A stretch of DNA of 64,000 nucleotides from CAVSWT01 sp963731745 (GTDB lineage Bacteria; Bacteroidota; Ignavibacteria; Ignavibacteriales; Ignavibacteriaceae). Position numbers and translations under genes: made by a program. Numbering within the stretch: position 1 is the stretch's first letter; the number at the start of each line of letters is the position of its first letter. Under the pieces are notes generated by a model. The model saw only the letters and a list, made by a program, of their open reading frames with translations. It ran no database searches and had not been told where the DNA came from. Location of the stretch: contig CAVSWT010000016.1 in the NCBI GenBank assembly GCA_963731745.1, forward strand, positions 62,001 through 126,000, read 5' to 3'. Positions 1 to 9,440 of this stretch are shown piece by piece.

Positions 1-785
1 AAAACTTTTAACTCTTCTTCTTTTTCTTTAAGAACAGTCTGAACAATATATTCTAAAAATTCTTCTGCCAAATTCATGTCATCATTTAAATCTGCAAAAG
101 CAACTTCAGGTTCAACCATCCAAAACTCAGTTAGATGCCTTCTTGTCTTTGATTTTTCCGCACGAAATGTCGGGCCAAAAGTATAAACTTTTCCAAGCGC
201 TAAGGCTCCGGCTTCAGCATAAAGCTGTCCAGATTGAGTTAGATATGCATTGCCCAGATCAAAGTAAGGAGTTTCAAAAAGAGTTGATGTTCCTTCCACT
301 GCATTTGGAGTTAAGATTGGAGGATCCATTAATGTGAAACCTTTACCGTCAAAAAAATCACGTATAGCTTTTACAATTCTATGTCTAATTCTTAAGATGG
401 CAACTTGCCGGCTTGAACGAAGCCACAAATGGCGATGGTCCATCAAAAATTCTATTCCATGATCTTTTGGAGTGATAGGATAATCATGCGCTTCGGAAAT
501 TATATTCAGACCAGTCGCATCTAATTCATAACCGCCGGGAGATCTTTTTTCTTCCTTAACTTTTCCAGTTACTTCAATTGAAGATTCTTGACCAATTTTA
601 TCGGCTAAATCAAAAATTTCTTCAGAAACATTACCTTTGAAGTAGACACACTGAAGCAGTCCTGTGCCGTCCCTCAGTATTAAAAATTTAATTTTACCGC
701 TTGATCTTTTATTGTAAAGCCACCCGGCTAAGGTAACTTCTTCTCCGACATGATTTGATAAATCTTTTATTAAAACTTTCTGCAT
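1..785 (-). CDS. asnS: Asparaginyl-tRNA synthetase, N-terminal part (runs off the window edge)
   Basis: Charges tRNA(Asn) with asparagine in the cytoplasm. Translating the minus strand from the ATG at 785 gives 261 uninterrupted residues that continue past base 1. Residues about 15-100 form the OB-fold anticodon-binding domain. The class II catalytic domain follows, with a motif 2 stretch at 207-227 (FRAEKS..RRHLTEFWMVEPE) and SGQLYAE at 185-191, which are the AsnRS rather than AspRS or LysRS versions. AsnRS proteins are usually about 430-460 residues, so roughly 60 percent is present. The 145 bp between this start and the dacB end hold no gene. The gene looks intact as far as it can be seen. 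Confidence 0.93.
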   Translation of the reverse strand, partial: MQKVLIKDLSNHVGEEVTLAGWLYNKRSSGKIKFLILRDGTGLLQCVYFKGNVSEEIFDLADKIGQESSIEVTGKVKEEKRSPGGYELDATGLNIISEAHDYPITPKDHGIEFLMDHRHLWLRSSRQVAILRIRHRIVKAIRDFFDGKGFTLMDPPILTPNAVEGTSTLFETPYFDLGNAYLTQSGQLYAEAGALALGKVYTFGPTFRAEKSKTRRHLTEFWMVEPEVAFADLNDDMNLAEEFLEYIVQTVLKEKEEELKV

Positions 786-930
786 TTACGAGTATTATTT
801 TTAAAAATGATTTTCAAATATAAAGAGAGTGAGGTTAAATCTCAAAGTTAAATTGTTAAAATAAACATGTTTTTAATTCTTTTTGAAATAAATTTTTAAC
901 ATGTCTTTTTATAACTATCGCTGTCAGAAT

Positions 931-2423
931 TTAATTCTTGTACCTTGCCAGCATTTCCAGAACAGGGTCGGTAATATCTTCCGTATCTTTACTTGATCGT
1001 AAATGTCCATTCACTAAAAAAGAATAAACTAATTTTTCGCCATCTGATGTAGTTATATAACCCGAAAGGCCTCTCACGTTCGAAATCGTTCCTGTTTTGG
1101 CGCGGGCATTATTTTCGGCTAGAGTACCTTTCATTCTATTTTTCAAAGTGCCGTCGACACCAGCGATTGGCAGAGCGTCATACCAAACATCCCAATATTT
1201 GTTATGAGTCATTCCTTCTAATATTTTCACTAATTGGTGTGGACTGACATAATCATAGCGAGAAAGCCCTGAACCATCACGATATGCATACGTCCTTGGT
1301 TCAATTCCAAATTGATCTTGTAAAACTTGTTCAACTACTTTTCTCCCATTACTAAAGGAACCAAGACCGTATTCTTTCCAGCCGAGCAACCGTGCGAAAG
1401 TTTCAGCATACAGATTCTGACTTCGTTTCATCATTCCTTTAAAATTTCTTTTAATGGCGGAGATTTATGAAGCAATATTAAATTAAAATCTTCAGGTGTA
1501 TGTTTCCAGTTTGCAATTTCATCGCAATCAACCGCACTCCCCAAAATTTTTATTCCATGGTTTTCAAATACTTCTTTCAAAACTGTTACGTAAAATAATG
1601 TGGGATTAGTAATTGAAGGTGAGTATTCAAATTTGTGTGAGCCGATTAAAACATAACCTTTAATGTATATATTATTTGTACCATAAGGCCGTTCAATTGA
1701 AATATCATTGCGGCCAGTATCGCCTACTACTGTTTCATTAATAATATTGAAATATTTACTTATTAAGTTTGGAATAATTTGAAGAGTATCGTTAATAGAT
1801 TGCGGCGGCATTATTTCCAAGTCTATATAATCCTCATTCAACTGAAGAGCGCCAACTTCTGCAGAGTACCAAACATCTAAACCGTCAAAACTCCATCCGT
1901 AACCCAAAGGTTGTTCATCAAATGCGTTATCATCGCCAATAATATTGCCTTCGATAACTTTAATTCCTTTCGATCTTAAAGTATCTGCCCACTGGTTAAA
2001 AACATCAAGAGGATCTGAATAAAATCGGTTATATAATGTTGGGTCCCCATTACCAAAAACTACTATATTGCCTTTTAGGATAGAATCCTCTATTTGTCCA
2101 TCATAAGTAAGCGAAGTTTCAAAATTAAAATCAGGGCCTAAACTGCACAACGCAGATGCACCTGTAATAATTTTTTCATTTGAGGCAGGCATAAAAAGTT
2201 TTTCTTCATTTTGGGCATACCATGTTTTCCCCGTCTTCAAAGATTTTATTAAAACTCCCCAGTGTGCATTTTGAAAAAGACTATCGTTAAATTTTTCATG
2301 AATGTTTTTTTGTAAAACATCCCAATTATTTTCTTCTATCGTTTTTGTACTTCCACAGCCCGCAGCCATAAGAGATATAATTGTAATTACAATAAGCAAA
2401 ACAGATACTTTAATTTTATTCAT
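931..2423 (-). pseudogene. dacB: D-alanyl-D-alanine carboxypeptidase/endopeptidase (PBP4 type), split by a frameshift
   Basis: PBP4-family enzymes trim and cut peptidoglycan peptides in the periplasm. The gene reads as two frames: 1431-2423 (330 residues) and 931-1434 (167 residues). Part 1 has a lipoprotein-like signal (AAGC, Cys23) and the catalytic S81-x-x-K84 (SNEK). Part 2 begins exactly where the protein should continue and carries the SxN motif (SQN, residues 5-7) and KTG (113-115). Together they give about 497 residues, normal for the family. One A appears to be missing at the junction, near 1431-1437: AAGGAATGATG where AAGGAAATGATG would restore a single frame. The junction creates an ATGA stop/start overlap, so part 2 could in principle be translated by coupling, but neither half holds the full active site. 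Confidence 0.85.
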
Positions 2424-2573
2424 ATTAGATTTTTTTTTTGTTTTTGTTGGCCTAAATCTAAAGTATTTTTTTGATAATTGTTTCCCCTCACAAAAAAAGT
2501 TTTCTAATTGATTGAATATTGCAACTAATTAAATCTAAGCTTATTATGAGGAAAAATTATAAAGGAGTAAAAA

Positions 2574-2723
2574 ATGGATTCAGTTGAAAGAGATCAGAGG
2601 CAAAAAGAAAACTTAAGTGATCGCGGGAAAAAATTATATAAAAGAAAAGTTAAAGATGATCATAAAAAGGACAAGCAGAAAAAAGAAAATTTAAGAGAGA
2701 ACGTTAAAGGCATAACTAAATAA
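2574..2723 (+). CDS. Small highly charged protein (49 residues), unknown function
   Basis: A short open frame runs from ATG 2574 to TAA 2721-2723. It is preceded by a strong Shine-Dalgarno sequence, AAAGGAG at 2561-2567, six bases before the start, which is unusual in this AT-rich genome and argues for real translation. The product (MDSVERDQRQKENLSDRG...) is almost entirely Lys, Arg, Asp, Glu and Gln, has no membrane segment or cysteine, and looks helical or disordered. The motif QKENL occurs twice (QRQKENLSD and KQKKENLRE), hinting at a repeated helix. It lies alone between dacB and the kinase gene, both on the other strand. Function is not recognised; stress-type or nucleic-acid-associated small proteins often look like this, but that is only a guess. 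Confidence 0.6.
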   Translation: MDSVERDQRQKENLSDRGKKLYKRKVKDDHKKDKQKKENLRENVKGITK

Positions 2724-2743
2724 GAATTGCCGCGAGATAGTTA

Positions 2744-4714
2744 TTATTTAGATTCATACAACGGCAGTGTAAATGAAAATGTGCTGCCATTGCCCTTTTT
2801 ACTTTCTACACTTAATGCGCCGCCGTTTTTTTCTATATATTCTTTAGTGAGCAGCAACCCGAGGCCTGTACCTACTTCTTCTTCAGTTCCGGGCTGTGAA
2901 TTTTTTCTTTTAAGGTTAAACAATGATGCTTTCGTCTCTTCATCCATTCCAATTCCATTGTCATTAAATGAGACTTCTAAAAAGTTATTTTTTACTTTAG
3001 CATCAATAATTATTTTTCCATTTCGATTTGTGAACTTGATTGCATTTGAAAGTAAATTTTGAACAGCTGAATTGACCATATCTTCCTCAGCCCAGACTTT
3101 AAGATCCGTTATTACGTTATTTACTAATTCAATTTCCTTTTTTAATATATTCCCGTTCAGCAATTCAATGTTACTTTCAATAAGATCCTTCATATTTAAT
3201 ACTTCCGGAGAAACATCAATTCTGCCAAGCTGGAATTTAGAAAACTGCAATAAATTATTTAGAAGATTGTAAATATTTCTTGTTGATTGGAACAAAGAAT
3301 CAATAAAAAATTCAAGTTCTTCCTTTGATAACTCATTTAATTCATTTTTCAGTATCTCTGTATATCCTAAAATTGAATTAAAGGGACTTCTTAAGTCGTG
3401 AGAAATTATTGAGAAAAATTCATCTTTAGTTCTATTTAATTCCTGAAGCCTTTCAGTATATTCTTCCTTTTCTTCTTCAACCATTTTTCTTTCGATGGCA
3501 CGCGAAATCGGGAAAGAAACCAATTCCAATAATTCCTTTTCCCTTTCACCAAGATAGTTTTCGGCATAATATTCTTTAACTCCAAGAATACCAACAATAT
3601 TATCCTTTATTTGGATTGGAACACCCAGCCATTTTTTGACGGTTGAAGCATCTGTACTAACTTCGCCGTTAATAATTAATTCGTCAATTGCTTTCTTAGT
3701 TAGAAGAACAGATTCTCCTTTTTTTATAACATATTCCGATAGTCCGTTTTTGAATTCTCGCGAACTTTGCTTTGAATTATACTCATCTACATAAAATGGA
3801 AAATCTATTTTTTTGTTTGCTTCATCATAAAGCGCCACAAAAAAATTGTTCATCGGTAAAAATTCACAAAGTGTTTTATGTAGATTAACAAATAACTCAG
3901 ATAAAGTTTCGGAAGAGTTAGTATATTGTAAAATCTTCAATACGGTTTGCTGGACTTTTTCCCGCATTCTTTCTTCTGTAATATCTCTGATGACTATTTG
4001 TACAGCTGGTTTATTTTGATATTCCGCAGGAATCAGAACAATTTGAACATCAATAACTTTTCCATCAAGCGTTATAAGCCTTTCATCAATTACATCGAGT
4101 TTGATATTATTTTTAAGAACAATCATTAACCGCTTATCTGTAGATTCTCTCAAATCCGGATGAACAAAATCTGTTAATGACATTCCGCGTATCTGTGATT
4201 CATTGCTTGCCCGGAATAATCTGACTGCTTCTGAATTAACATAAACAATTTTATCTTCGCACTGAATACCAATTGCAATTGGAGATAGTTCTACAAGCTG
4301 TCTATATCTTTCTTCGCTTTCTTTAAGACGCTGTGTGATTTGGTTTTTATATAACGCCATTTCTATAGTAGAAAGCAAAACTCTTTCATCGTAAGGTTTT
4401 ACTATATAACCATAAGGCTCAGTATTTTTTGCTCCTTCAATAGTAGCAAAATCCGTATATGCAGTTAGATATATGACAGGTACATTTGTTTTATTATTGA
4501 TAACATTTGCAGCTTGAATTCCGTTCATAGTTCCGGCAAGCATTATATCCATTAAAACCAAATCCGGTTTAGTTTCAATAGTTTTTAAAATAGCTTCTTC
4601 ACCTGTGCGGACTATATCTACAACAGAATAACCTAATTTTTCTAAGGTTCTTTTTAGATCTATTCCTACTATGCTCTCGTCTTCAACAACTAATATTTGA
4701 GTTTTTGTACTCAT
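2744..4714 (-). CDS. Hybrid sensor: receiver-PAS-GAF-histidine kinase
   Basis: This is a signalling protein of 656 residues with the receiver domain at the front. Residues 1-120 are a response-regulator receiver with phospho-acceptor D56 (LVLMDIM) and conserved K106. A PAS domain spans about 133-250 and a GAF domain about 255-410. The HisKA helix has phospho-acceptor H439 (SHDLRSPFN). The ATPase domain has an N box (N553-N557), DNGIGM at 585-590 and GTGLGL at 615-620. There is no signal peptide or membrane helix, so it should be cytoplasmic. An N-terminal receiver suggests it is controlled by another kinase. The gene just upstream (62 bp away, same strand) encodes a kinase with a closely similar GAF-HisKA-ATPase half. 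The ligand is unknown and no output regulator is adjacent. Confidence 0.9.
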   Translation of the reverse strand: MSTKTQILVVEDESIVGIDLKRTLEKLGYSVVDIVRTGEEAILKTIETKPDLVLMDIMLAGTMNGIQAANVINNKTNVPVIYLTAYTDFATIEGAKNTEPYGYIVKPYDERVLLSTIEMALYKNQITQRLKESEERYRQLVELSPIAIGIQCEDKIVYVNSEAVRLFRASNESQIRGMSLTDFVHPDLRESTDKRLMIVLKNNIKLDVIDERLITLDGKVIDVQIVLIPAEYQNKPAVQIVIRDITEERMREKVQQTVLKILQYTNSSETLSELFVNLHKTLCEFLPMNNFFVALYDEANKKIDFPFYVDEYNSKQSSREFKNGLSEYVIKKGESVLLTKKAIDELIINGEVSTDASTVKKWLGVPIQIKDNIVGILGVKEYYAENYLGEREKELLELVSFPISRAIERKMVEEEKEEYTERLQELNRTKDEFFSIISHDLRSPFNSILGYTEILKNELNELSKEELEFFIDSLFQSTRNIYNLLNNLLQFSKFQLGRIDVSPEVLNMKDLIESNIELLNGNILKKEIELVNNVITDLKVWAEEDMVNSAVQNLLSNAIKFTNRNGKIIIDAKVKNNFLEVSFNDNGIGMDEETKASLFNLKRKNSQPGTEEEVGTGLGLLLTKEYIEKNGGALSVESKKGNGSTFSFTLPLYESK

Positions 4715-4776
4715 AATTTTGATTTATTTTTAGCAGTGTATTGAATTTTTACAATTGAATGTATTATCAAATAGAA

Positions 4777-6864
4777 CTATAAAATGCTTTTGCTATGAAC
4801 AGGTAAAGTGAAAGTAAAAGTTGTACCCGAATTCGGTTTACTTTGAATTCTAATATTTCCACCTAACTGCTCAACAAACTGTTTGACCAATAACAGCCCC
4901 AAACCCGTCCCATATTCGCGTTCTGTTCCTGGAGTCGAGAACATAATATTATTATAAACATTTTCAATGTCTTTTTTACTCATACCCATGCCTGTATCTT
5001 TAATATTTATCTCAACATCATTGGGCTTATCAAAAAATTTGGTAACTACAGCTGAAATTGTAATCTCACCTGATTTTTCAGTGAACTTAATTGCATTGGA
5101 AATTATATTCTGCATAACAGAGTTAAGCAGTTCTTCATCTGCAAAAACATTAATTGATTTATCTATATTGTGAACAGCTGTAATATTTTTTTTAATTAAA
5201 TTTCCATTTAAAAGTTTAAGAGCATTATTAACTACTTTCTTCAAATTCAATACTGAAGGTTTAAATACTATTTTACCCATTTGAAATCTTGAAAAATGCA
5301 GCAGATTATTAGTCATCCCGAATAAATTTTTTGAAGTATCATAAATTACTTTAAGATACTGTTTAACTTCTTCATGAGTTAAAGTATTAAATTCAGTATT
5401 CAGAATCTCGGAGAATCCTAATAGCGAATTAAACGGACTTCTTAAATCATGCGAAATGATTGAAAAGAGTTTGTCTTTGGATTCATTTAATTCTTTCAAT
5501 CTATCAATTAATATATTTTTTTCATCCTCAACAATTTTTCTTTCAATAGCTCTGGAAATTGGGTAAGAAATAAATTCAAGTATCTCCTTTTCCTTTTCGC
5601 CATAAGCGGTATCGTTTTCATAATCCTGAACTACAAGCGCGCCGATAGTTTTGTCCTGTATTTTTAACGGAGTACCCAGCCATATTTTAGCAGGCGTTCC
5701 AATTATTTCGATTTCACCTTTTTCAACCAAATCAGCATTTATTTTTTCATCTATTAAAGCAGATTTTCCGTATTTCAATACATATTCTGTTAATCCCTTT
5801 GCCATTTTTTGCGGCGGTGCCATAGCGTCAACTTCATCCACAAAATAAGGAAAAGTGATGTTATCAATTTCCTTGTCCTTAAGCGCAATATAAAAATTAT
5901 TAACCGGCATCAATTCGCTGATGGACTTATGAATAAAATTAAATAAATCATTAAGATTAACTTCTGAATTTGATTTGTCCAAAATATTAGAGATAATTTG
6001 TTGAACTCTCTCCTCTTTTAATCTATCAGTTATCTCCTCACCTGAACTTATCAAAAACTTGATAGAGCCGTCTTCATTATTTACTAATTTGTTATTCCAT
6101 TTTATTATTTTTTGTTCATTTCCTTTGGTAACAACATTTGAAACATTTTCAAATTCAATTTCTCCGGCTTTAGAAGATAATTTATTATATCTCCCGGAAG
6201 TTTTCATGTTTTCTTTTTTGGAAAATATTTTATCAACAGAAGAGTTCAGCAATTCTGATTTTTCATATCCCAGCACTTTACAGCCATTTTGGTTTATCAA
6301 ACGAATTATATTTTTTTCATCAGTTACCATAAAAATTATATTGGCGAGATCTAATACCTCATTCAGTTTATTTTTTTCATTTTTCAGATCTTCAACATAA
6401 ATTTGAATTTCAGTTATATCTCTAAGAACGCCAATGCTATACTTTCTAACGCCTTTATCATTTTCAGTTAAAATCGAGACGTCTTCCAGCCATTTTAATT
6501 TTCCATCTTTTGTTTTAACTAAGTATTGCGCAGAATAATCTTCAAAAAGCTCATTTGGAACTTTTTTTTGTAAATCTTTAGATTTGCCAATCTTCGGTTC
6601 AATAACTTTTTGAACTATACTGGCGAACCCTTTTCTATTTAATTCATCTATGGAGTAACCAATTAAATCCTTTATCCCCTCACTGAAAAAAGTATATTTT
6701 TGAGTAGTAAAATCAAAACTATAAACAGCTTTATTATAATTATTCATTATGTTCAATGAATTTTCATCGCCGTTAACGAAAACTTCAATTATATCTGAAA
6801 TTGATTTGTCGTCTATAGATTTTTTTTCCATTCTAACGGAACTTTTTTCTTTGGTTTCAAACAC
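4777..6864 (-). CDS. Sensor histidine kinase: PAS-PAS-GAF-HisKA-HATPase
   Basis: This is a cytoplasmic sensor kinase of 695 residues. PAS domains lie at about 45-155 and 165-285, a GAF domain at about 290-440, phospho-acceptor H472 in SHDLRSPFN, and an ATPase domain at 575-690 with DTGMGM (623-628) and GTGLGL (652-657). The GAF and kinase halves resemble those of the neighbouring receiver-containing kinase block by block, so the two probably arose by tandem duplication followed by exchange of the N-terminal input domains. The longest frame starts at GTG 6864; an in-frame ATG at codon 12 is an alternative, and neither has a good ribosome site. It is probably cotranscribed with the downstream kinase, 62 bp away. 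Confidence 0.88.
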   Translation of the reverse strand: MFETKEKSSVRMEKKSIDDKSISDIIEVFVNGDENSLNIMNNYNKAVYSFDFTTQKYTFFSEGIKDLIGYSIDELNRKGFASIVQKVIEPKIGKSKDLQKKVPNELFEDYSAQYLVKTKDGKLKWLEDVSILTENDKGVRKYSIGVLRDITEIQIYVEDLKNEKNKLNEVLDLANIIFMVTDEKNIIRLINQNGCKVLGYEKSELLNSSVDKIFSKKENMKTSGRYNKLSSKAGEIEFENVSNVVTKGNEQKIIKWNNKLVNNEDGSIKFLISSGEEITDRLKEERVQQIISNILDKSNSEVNLNDLFNFIHKSISELMPVNNFYIALKDKEIDNITFPYFVDEVDAMAPPQKMAKGLTEYVLKYGKSALIDEKINADLVEKGEIEIIGTPAKIWLGTPLKIQDKTIGALVVQDYENDTAYGEKEKEILEFISYPISRAIERKIVEDEKNILIDRLKELNESKDKLFSIISHDLRSPFNSLLGFSEILNTEFNTLTHEEVKQYLKVIYDTSKNLFGMTNNLLHFSRFQMGKIVFKPSVLNLKKVVNNALKLLNGNLIKKNITAVHNIDKSINVFADEELLNSVMQNIISNAIKFTEKSGEITISAVVTKFFDKPNDVEINIKDTGMGMSKKDIENVYNNIMFSTPGTEREYGTGLGLLLVKQFVEQLGGNIRIQSKPNSGTTFTFTLPVHSKSIL

Positions 6865-6967
6865 GAAAAGTTATAAATACACGTTAATATAACTATAAGT
6901 CTATGAAAATAAAATATTTGAATGTGGTGAAACTTAAAATAAAGATTAAACGTGACCCAAAAATCTT

Positions 6968-7014
6968 CTTGACATTTTTGATTACTACCCTTATTTTTAT
7001 GTAGACTAAATCTA
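6968..7014 (+). promoter_or_regulatory. Putative feoAB promoter with overlapping operator palindrome
   Basis: TTGACA at 6969-6974 is followed by TATTTT at 6992-6997 (17 bp spacer), which also reads as CTTG-N20-TATTTTTA in the Bacteroidota style. The imperfect palindrome TAGACTAAATCTA (7002-7014, 10 of 13 positions symmetric) covers the expected transcription start. Metal repressors of the DtxR/IdeR or Fur class bind palindromes of about this size at iron-uptake promoters. That this is the iron operator is inference from position only. Confidence 0.45.
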
Positions 7015-7045
7015 AATAGTTTATTGTTGAATTTAATTGGTAAAA

Positions 7046-7270
7046 ATGATGAGAAAAGCTTCAGAATTAAAATACGGAGAAAAAGCTAGGATAGATAACT
7101 TAAACACTGAACACCCTTCTTGCAGAAGAATTTTAGAAATTGGCTTTACACCTGGACAAGAAATTGAGCTGGTTAATAAGTCATTTTTTAATGATCCGCT
7201 GGCATTTTCAGTAAGAGGAACTGTAATAGCTATTCGCAAGAATGAAGCTGAGTGCATTTTTGTTTCATGA
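7046..7270 (+). CDS. feoA: Ferrous iron transport protein A
   Basis: FeoA is a small cytoplasmic SH3-like protein that works with the FeoB permease in Fe(II) uptake. The product is about 74 residues with the family pattern RRILEIGFTPGQEIELVNKS and a closing SVRGTVIAIRKNEAECI strand block. A longer frame could begin at TTG 7037, but ATG 7046 (or the adjacent ATG 7049) is the more natural start. The stop TGA overlaps the ATG of feoB (ATGA at 7267-7270), giving translational coupling. A candidate promoter and operator lie 30-75 bp upstream. Confidence 0.88.
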   Translation: MMRKASELKYGEKARIDNLNTEHPSCRRILEIGFTPGQEIELVNKSFFNDPLAFSVRGTVIAIRKNEAECIFVS

Positions 7271-9315
7271 ATGTTCAAGTTTCAGAAAAAATTCCTTTAG
7301 TTACATTAGTTGGCCCACCAAATTCGGGAAAAACAACTCTATTTAATTATCTTAGCGGAAAAAATTATAAAACGGTTAATTACCCTGGCGCTACTGTTGA
7401 GTTTTCAGTCAGCAGGTTATTAGATAAATATAAAGTTAACGCAAACTTATTAGACTCTCCTGGAATTGTTAGTTTAGTTCCAAATTCACCCGATGAACAA
7501 GTTGCTGTAGATTCCTTATATACTCACCCGCTGTATGGAATTCCAGATATTGTTGTTGCTACCGCCGACGCAAGTCAGCTTTCACGCCACCTTCTTTTAA
7601 TAAACCAACTTATTGAGTGCGGCTTTAAAGTGATTGTTGCCATTACAATGCATGATATGCTTGAAAGAAAAGGATATAAGCTATCCCTCAAAACACTTTC
7701 TGAAGAATTGAATTGCAAAGTTGTTAGAATTGATGGAAGAAATGGCGATGGGGTTGAAGATTTAATTGAAGCAATAAAATCCGAATTGGAAATTGCAGAT
7801 CAAAATAAAGAAAATAAAATCATCCCCTCTTTCTTCGACACTTCAATCGGAATTGAAAAATTAATCAGTTCCTATAAAAATATTGAGTTGATTGAACAAA
7901 ATGTATTATATCCATATTCCGGAAATGGAAATCAAATAAATATTGATTCCGCCAATGAAAGACTGGTTGTATTAAACGATATTTCAATAAAAAAAATAAC
8001 TCACAAACCCGACGAATCGACTTTAAAGATTGACAAATTCCTTCTTCACAGAACCTGGGGAATTATTTCTTTTTTTATAATAATGTCGTTAACATTTACT
8101 TCTATATTCTGGCTTGCCGATCCGCTTATGTCCTTAGTCGATAATTTTTTCGGACTACTTTCTTCGTTGGCTTTAAACACTTTTGGCTATTCCTGGCTTG
8201 GAGATTTTTTGGCGAATGGAGTTATAAGCGGTACAGGCGCTGTTATGGTTTTTGTTCCTCAAATTATGATCCTTTTTTTGATTCTCGGTTTTTTGGAAGA
8301 CACTGGCTATTTAGCCAGAGGAGCAATGTTAATTGACAAGCCGTTATCAAAAATAGGTTTGAACGGTAAATCATTTGTACCAATGCTTTCAGGATTTGCA
8401 TGTGCTATTCCCGCGATGCTGGCAACGAGAACAATCCCAAATAAACGGGAAAGATTGTTAACAATTTTTATAATTCCTTTAATGAGCTGCAGCGCTAGAA
8501 TTCCGGTTTATGCATTATTAATTGCATTCTTACTGCCCGCAGATAAACTATGGATGGGCGGATTATTATTAGCGGCAATTTATATTTTCAGTACATCAAG
8601 CTCTTTAATTATTGCAGGCATTGTAAATAAATTCAAAAACAAAATTATAAATGAAGAAGATAATTCATCATTCATTTTAGAATTACCTGCTTACCGAAAA
8701 CCTAAATTAAGCACTGTATTAAATAATACTTATAATAGCTCAAAAGTTTATATTAAAAAAGCCGGCCCAATTATTTTAGCTTTTTCAATCGTTCTATGGT
8801 TTTTAACTTACTTCCCAAATGCAAATCCTAATGTTGAAACCAAAGGATTAAATGATTTAGAAATAGTTCAAGCTCAAAAAGCTGAAAGACTTGCAAATTC
8901 ATATGCTGCTGATTTAGGAAAAATAATTCAGCCTGTTATGACACCTATTGGAATGGATTGGAGAGTTGGAGTTGCTTTAGTTTCGGCATTTGCTGCAAGA
9001 GAAGTTTTTGTAAGTTCAATGGCATTAATATTCAAAGTAACGAGCGATGATGAAAATTTACAATCATCAATTCTTAATGCGATGCGAAGCGCTGAAATTG
9101 AAGGTACGGGCAAAAAACTTTTTACTACATCTACAATTATCGGATTAATAATTTATTTTATATTTGCTCTGCAATGTATTTCCACAATTGCTGTTTCAAA
9201 AAAAGAAACCGGCGGTTGGAGAATTCCAATATTGCAAATTATAATTTTTACTTCAACAGCATACTTCCTCACATTTATTACTGTGCATGGTTTACGGGCT
9301 TTAGGGGTTAGCTGA
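7267..9315 (+). CDS. feoB: Ferrous iron transporter FeoB
   Basis: FeoB is the inner-membrane Fe(II) permease with a cytoplasmic GTPase domain. Starting at ATG 7267 (4-bp ATGA overlap with feoA; a GTG at 7252 is an upstream alternative) it has 682 residues. The G domain shows G1 GPPNSGKTT (16-24), G3 DSPG, and a G4-like TMHD in place of the usual NxxD. The membrane part has about eight to ten helices with two Gate modules, including LEDTGYLARGAMLID, GFACAIPAM and MSCSARIPVY, which line the iron path. Length and order are normal. Regulation is probably iron-dependent through the upstream palindrome and the Fur-family gene 125 bp downstream. Confidence 0.95.
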   Translation: MNVQVSEKIPLVTLVGPPNSGKTTLFNYLSGKNYKTVNYPGATVEFSVSRLLDKYKVNANLLDSPGIVSLVPNSPDEQVAVDSLYTHPLYGIPDIVVATADASQLSRHLLLINQLIECGFKVIVAITMHDMLERKGYKLSLKTLSEELNCKVVRIDGRNGDGVEDLIEAIKSELEIADQNKENKIIPSFFDTSIGIEKLISSYKNIELIEQNVLYPYSGNGNQINIDSANERLVVLNDISIKKITHKPDESTLKIDKFLLHRTWGIISFFIIMSLTFTSIFWLADPLMSLVDNFFGLLSSLALNTFGYSWLGDFLANGVISGTGAVMVFVPQIMILFLILGFLEDTGYLARGAMLIDKPLSKIGLNGKSFVPMLSGFACAIPAMLATRTIPNKRERLLTIFIIPLMSCSARIPVYALLIAFLLPADKLWMGGLLLAAIYIFSTSSSLIIAGIVNKFKNKIINEEDNSSFILELPAYRKPKLSTVLNNTYNSSKVYIKKAGPIILAFSIVLWFLTYFPNANPNVETKGLNDLEIVQAQKAERLANSYAADLGKIIQPVMTPIGMDWRVGVALVSAFAAREVFVSSMALIFKVTSDDENLQSSILNAMRSAEIEGTGKKLFTTSTIIGLIIYFIFALQCISTIAVSKKETGGWRIPILQIIIFTSTAYFLTFITVHGLRALGVS

Positions 9316-9440
9316 AGCTTAAATAATTTCTTCATAATTTAATCCCATTAATCAAATTATTAATTAGTACTTGCACAAATATTTGCTATTATTAACAAGT
9401 GGTAATATTTTTACTATATATTTAATTAGAAAAGAAAAAA

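Noticed and set aside
2448..2464. CTAAATCTAAA upstream of dacB resembling the feo operator half
   Set aside because: Only one half site with no symmetry; likely chance in AT-rich DNA.
2302..2511. 69-codon plus-strand frame over the dacB start
   Set aside because: It is the reverse complement of the signal-peptide region, and the hydrophobic/phenylalanine-rich product is a typical shadow.
7033..7278. 81-codon minus-strand frame over feoA
   Set aside because: It mirrors feoA nearly end to end; feoA has clear family motifs and coupling to feoB.
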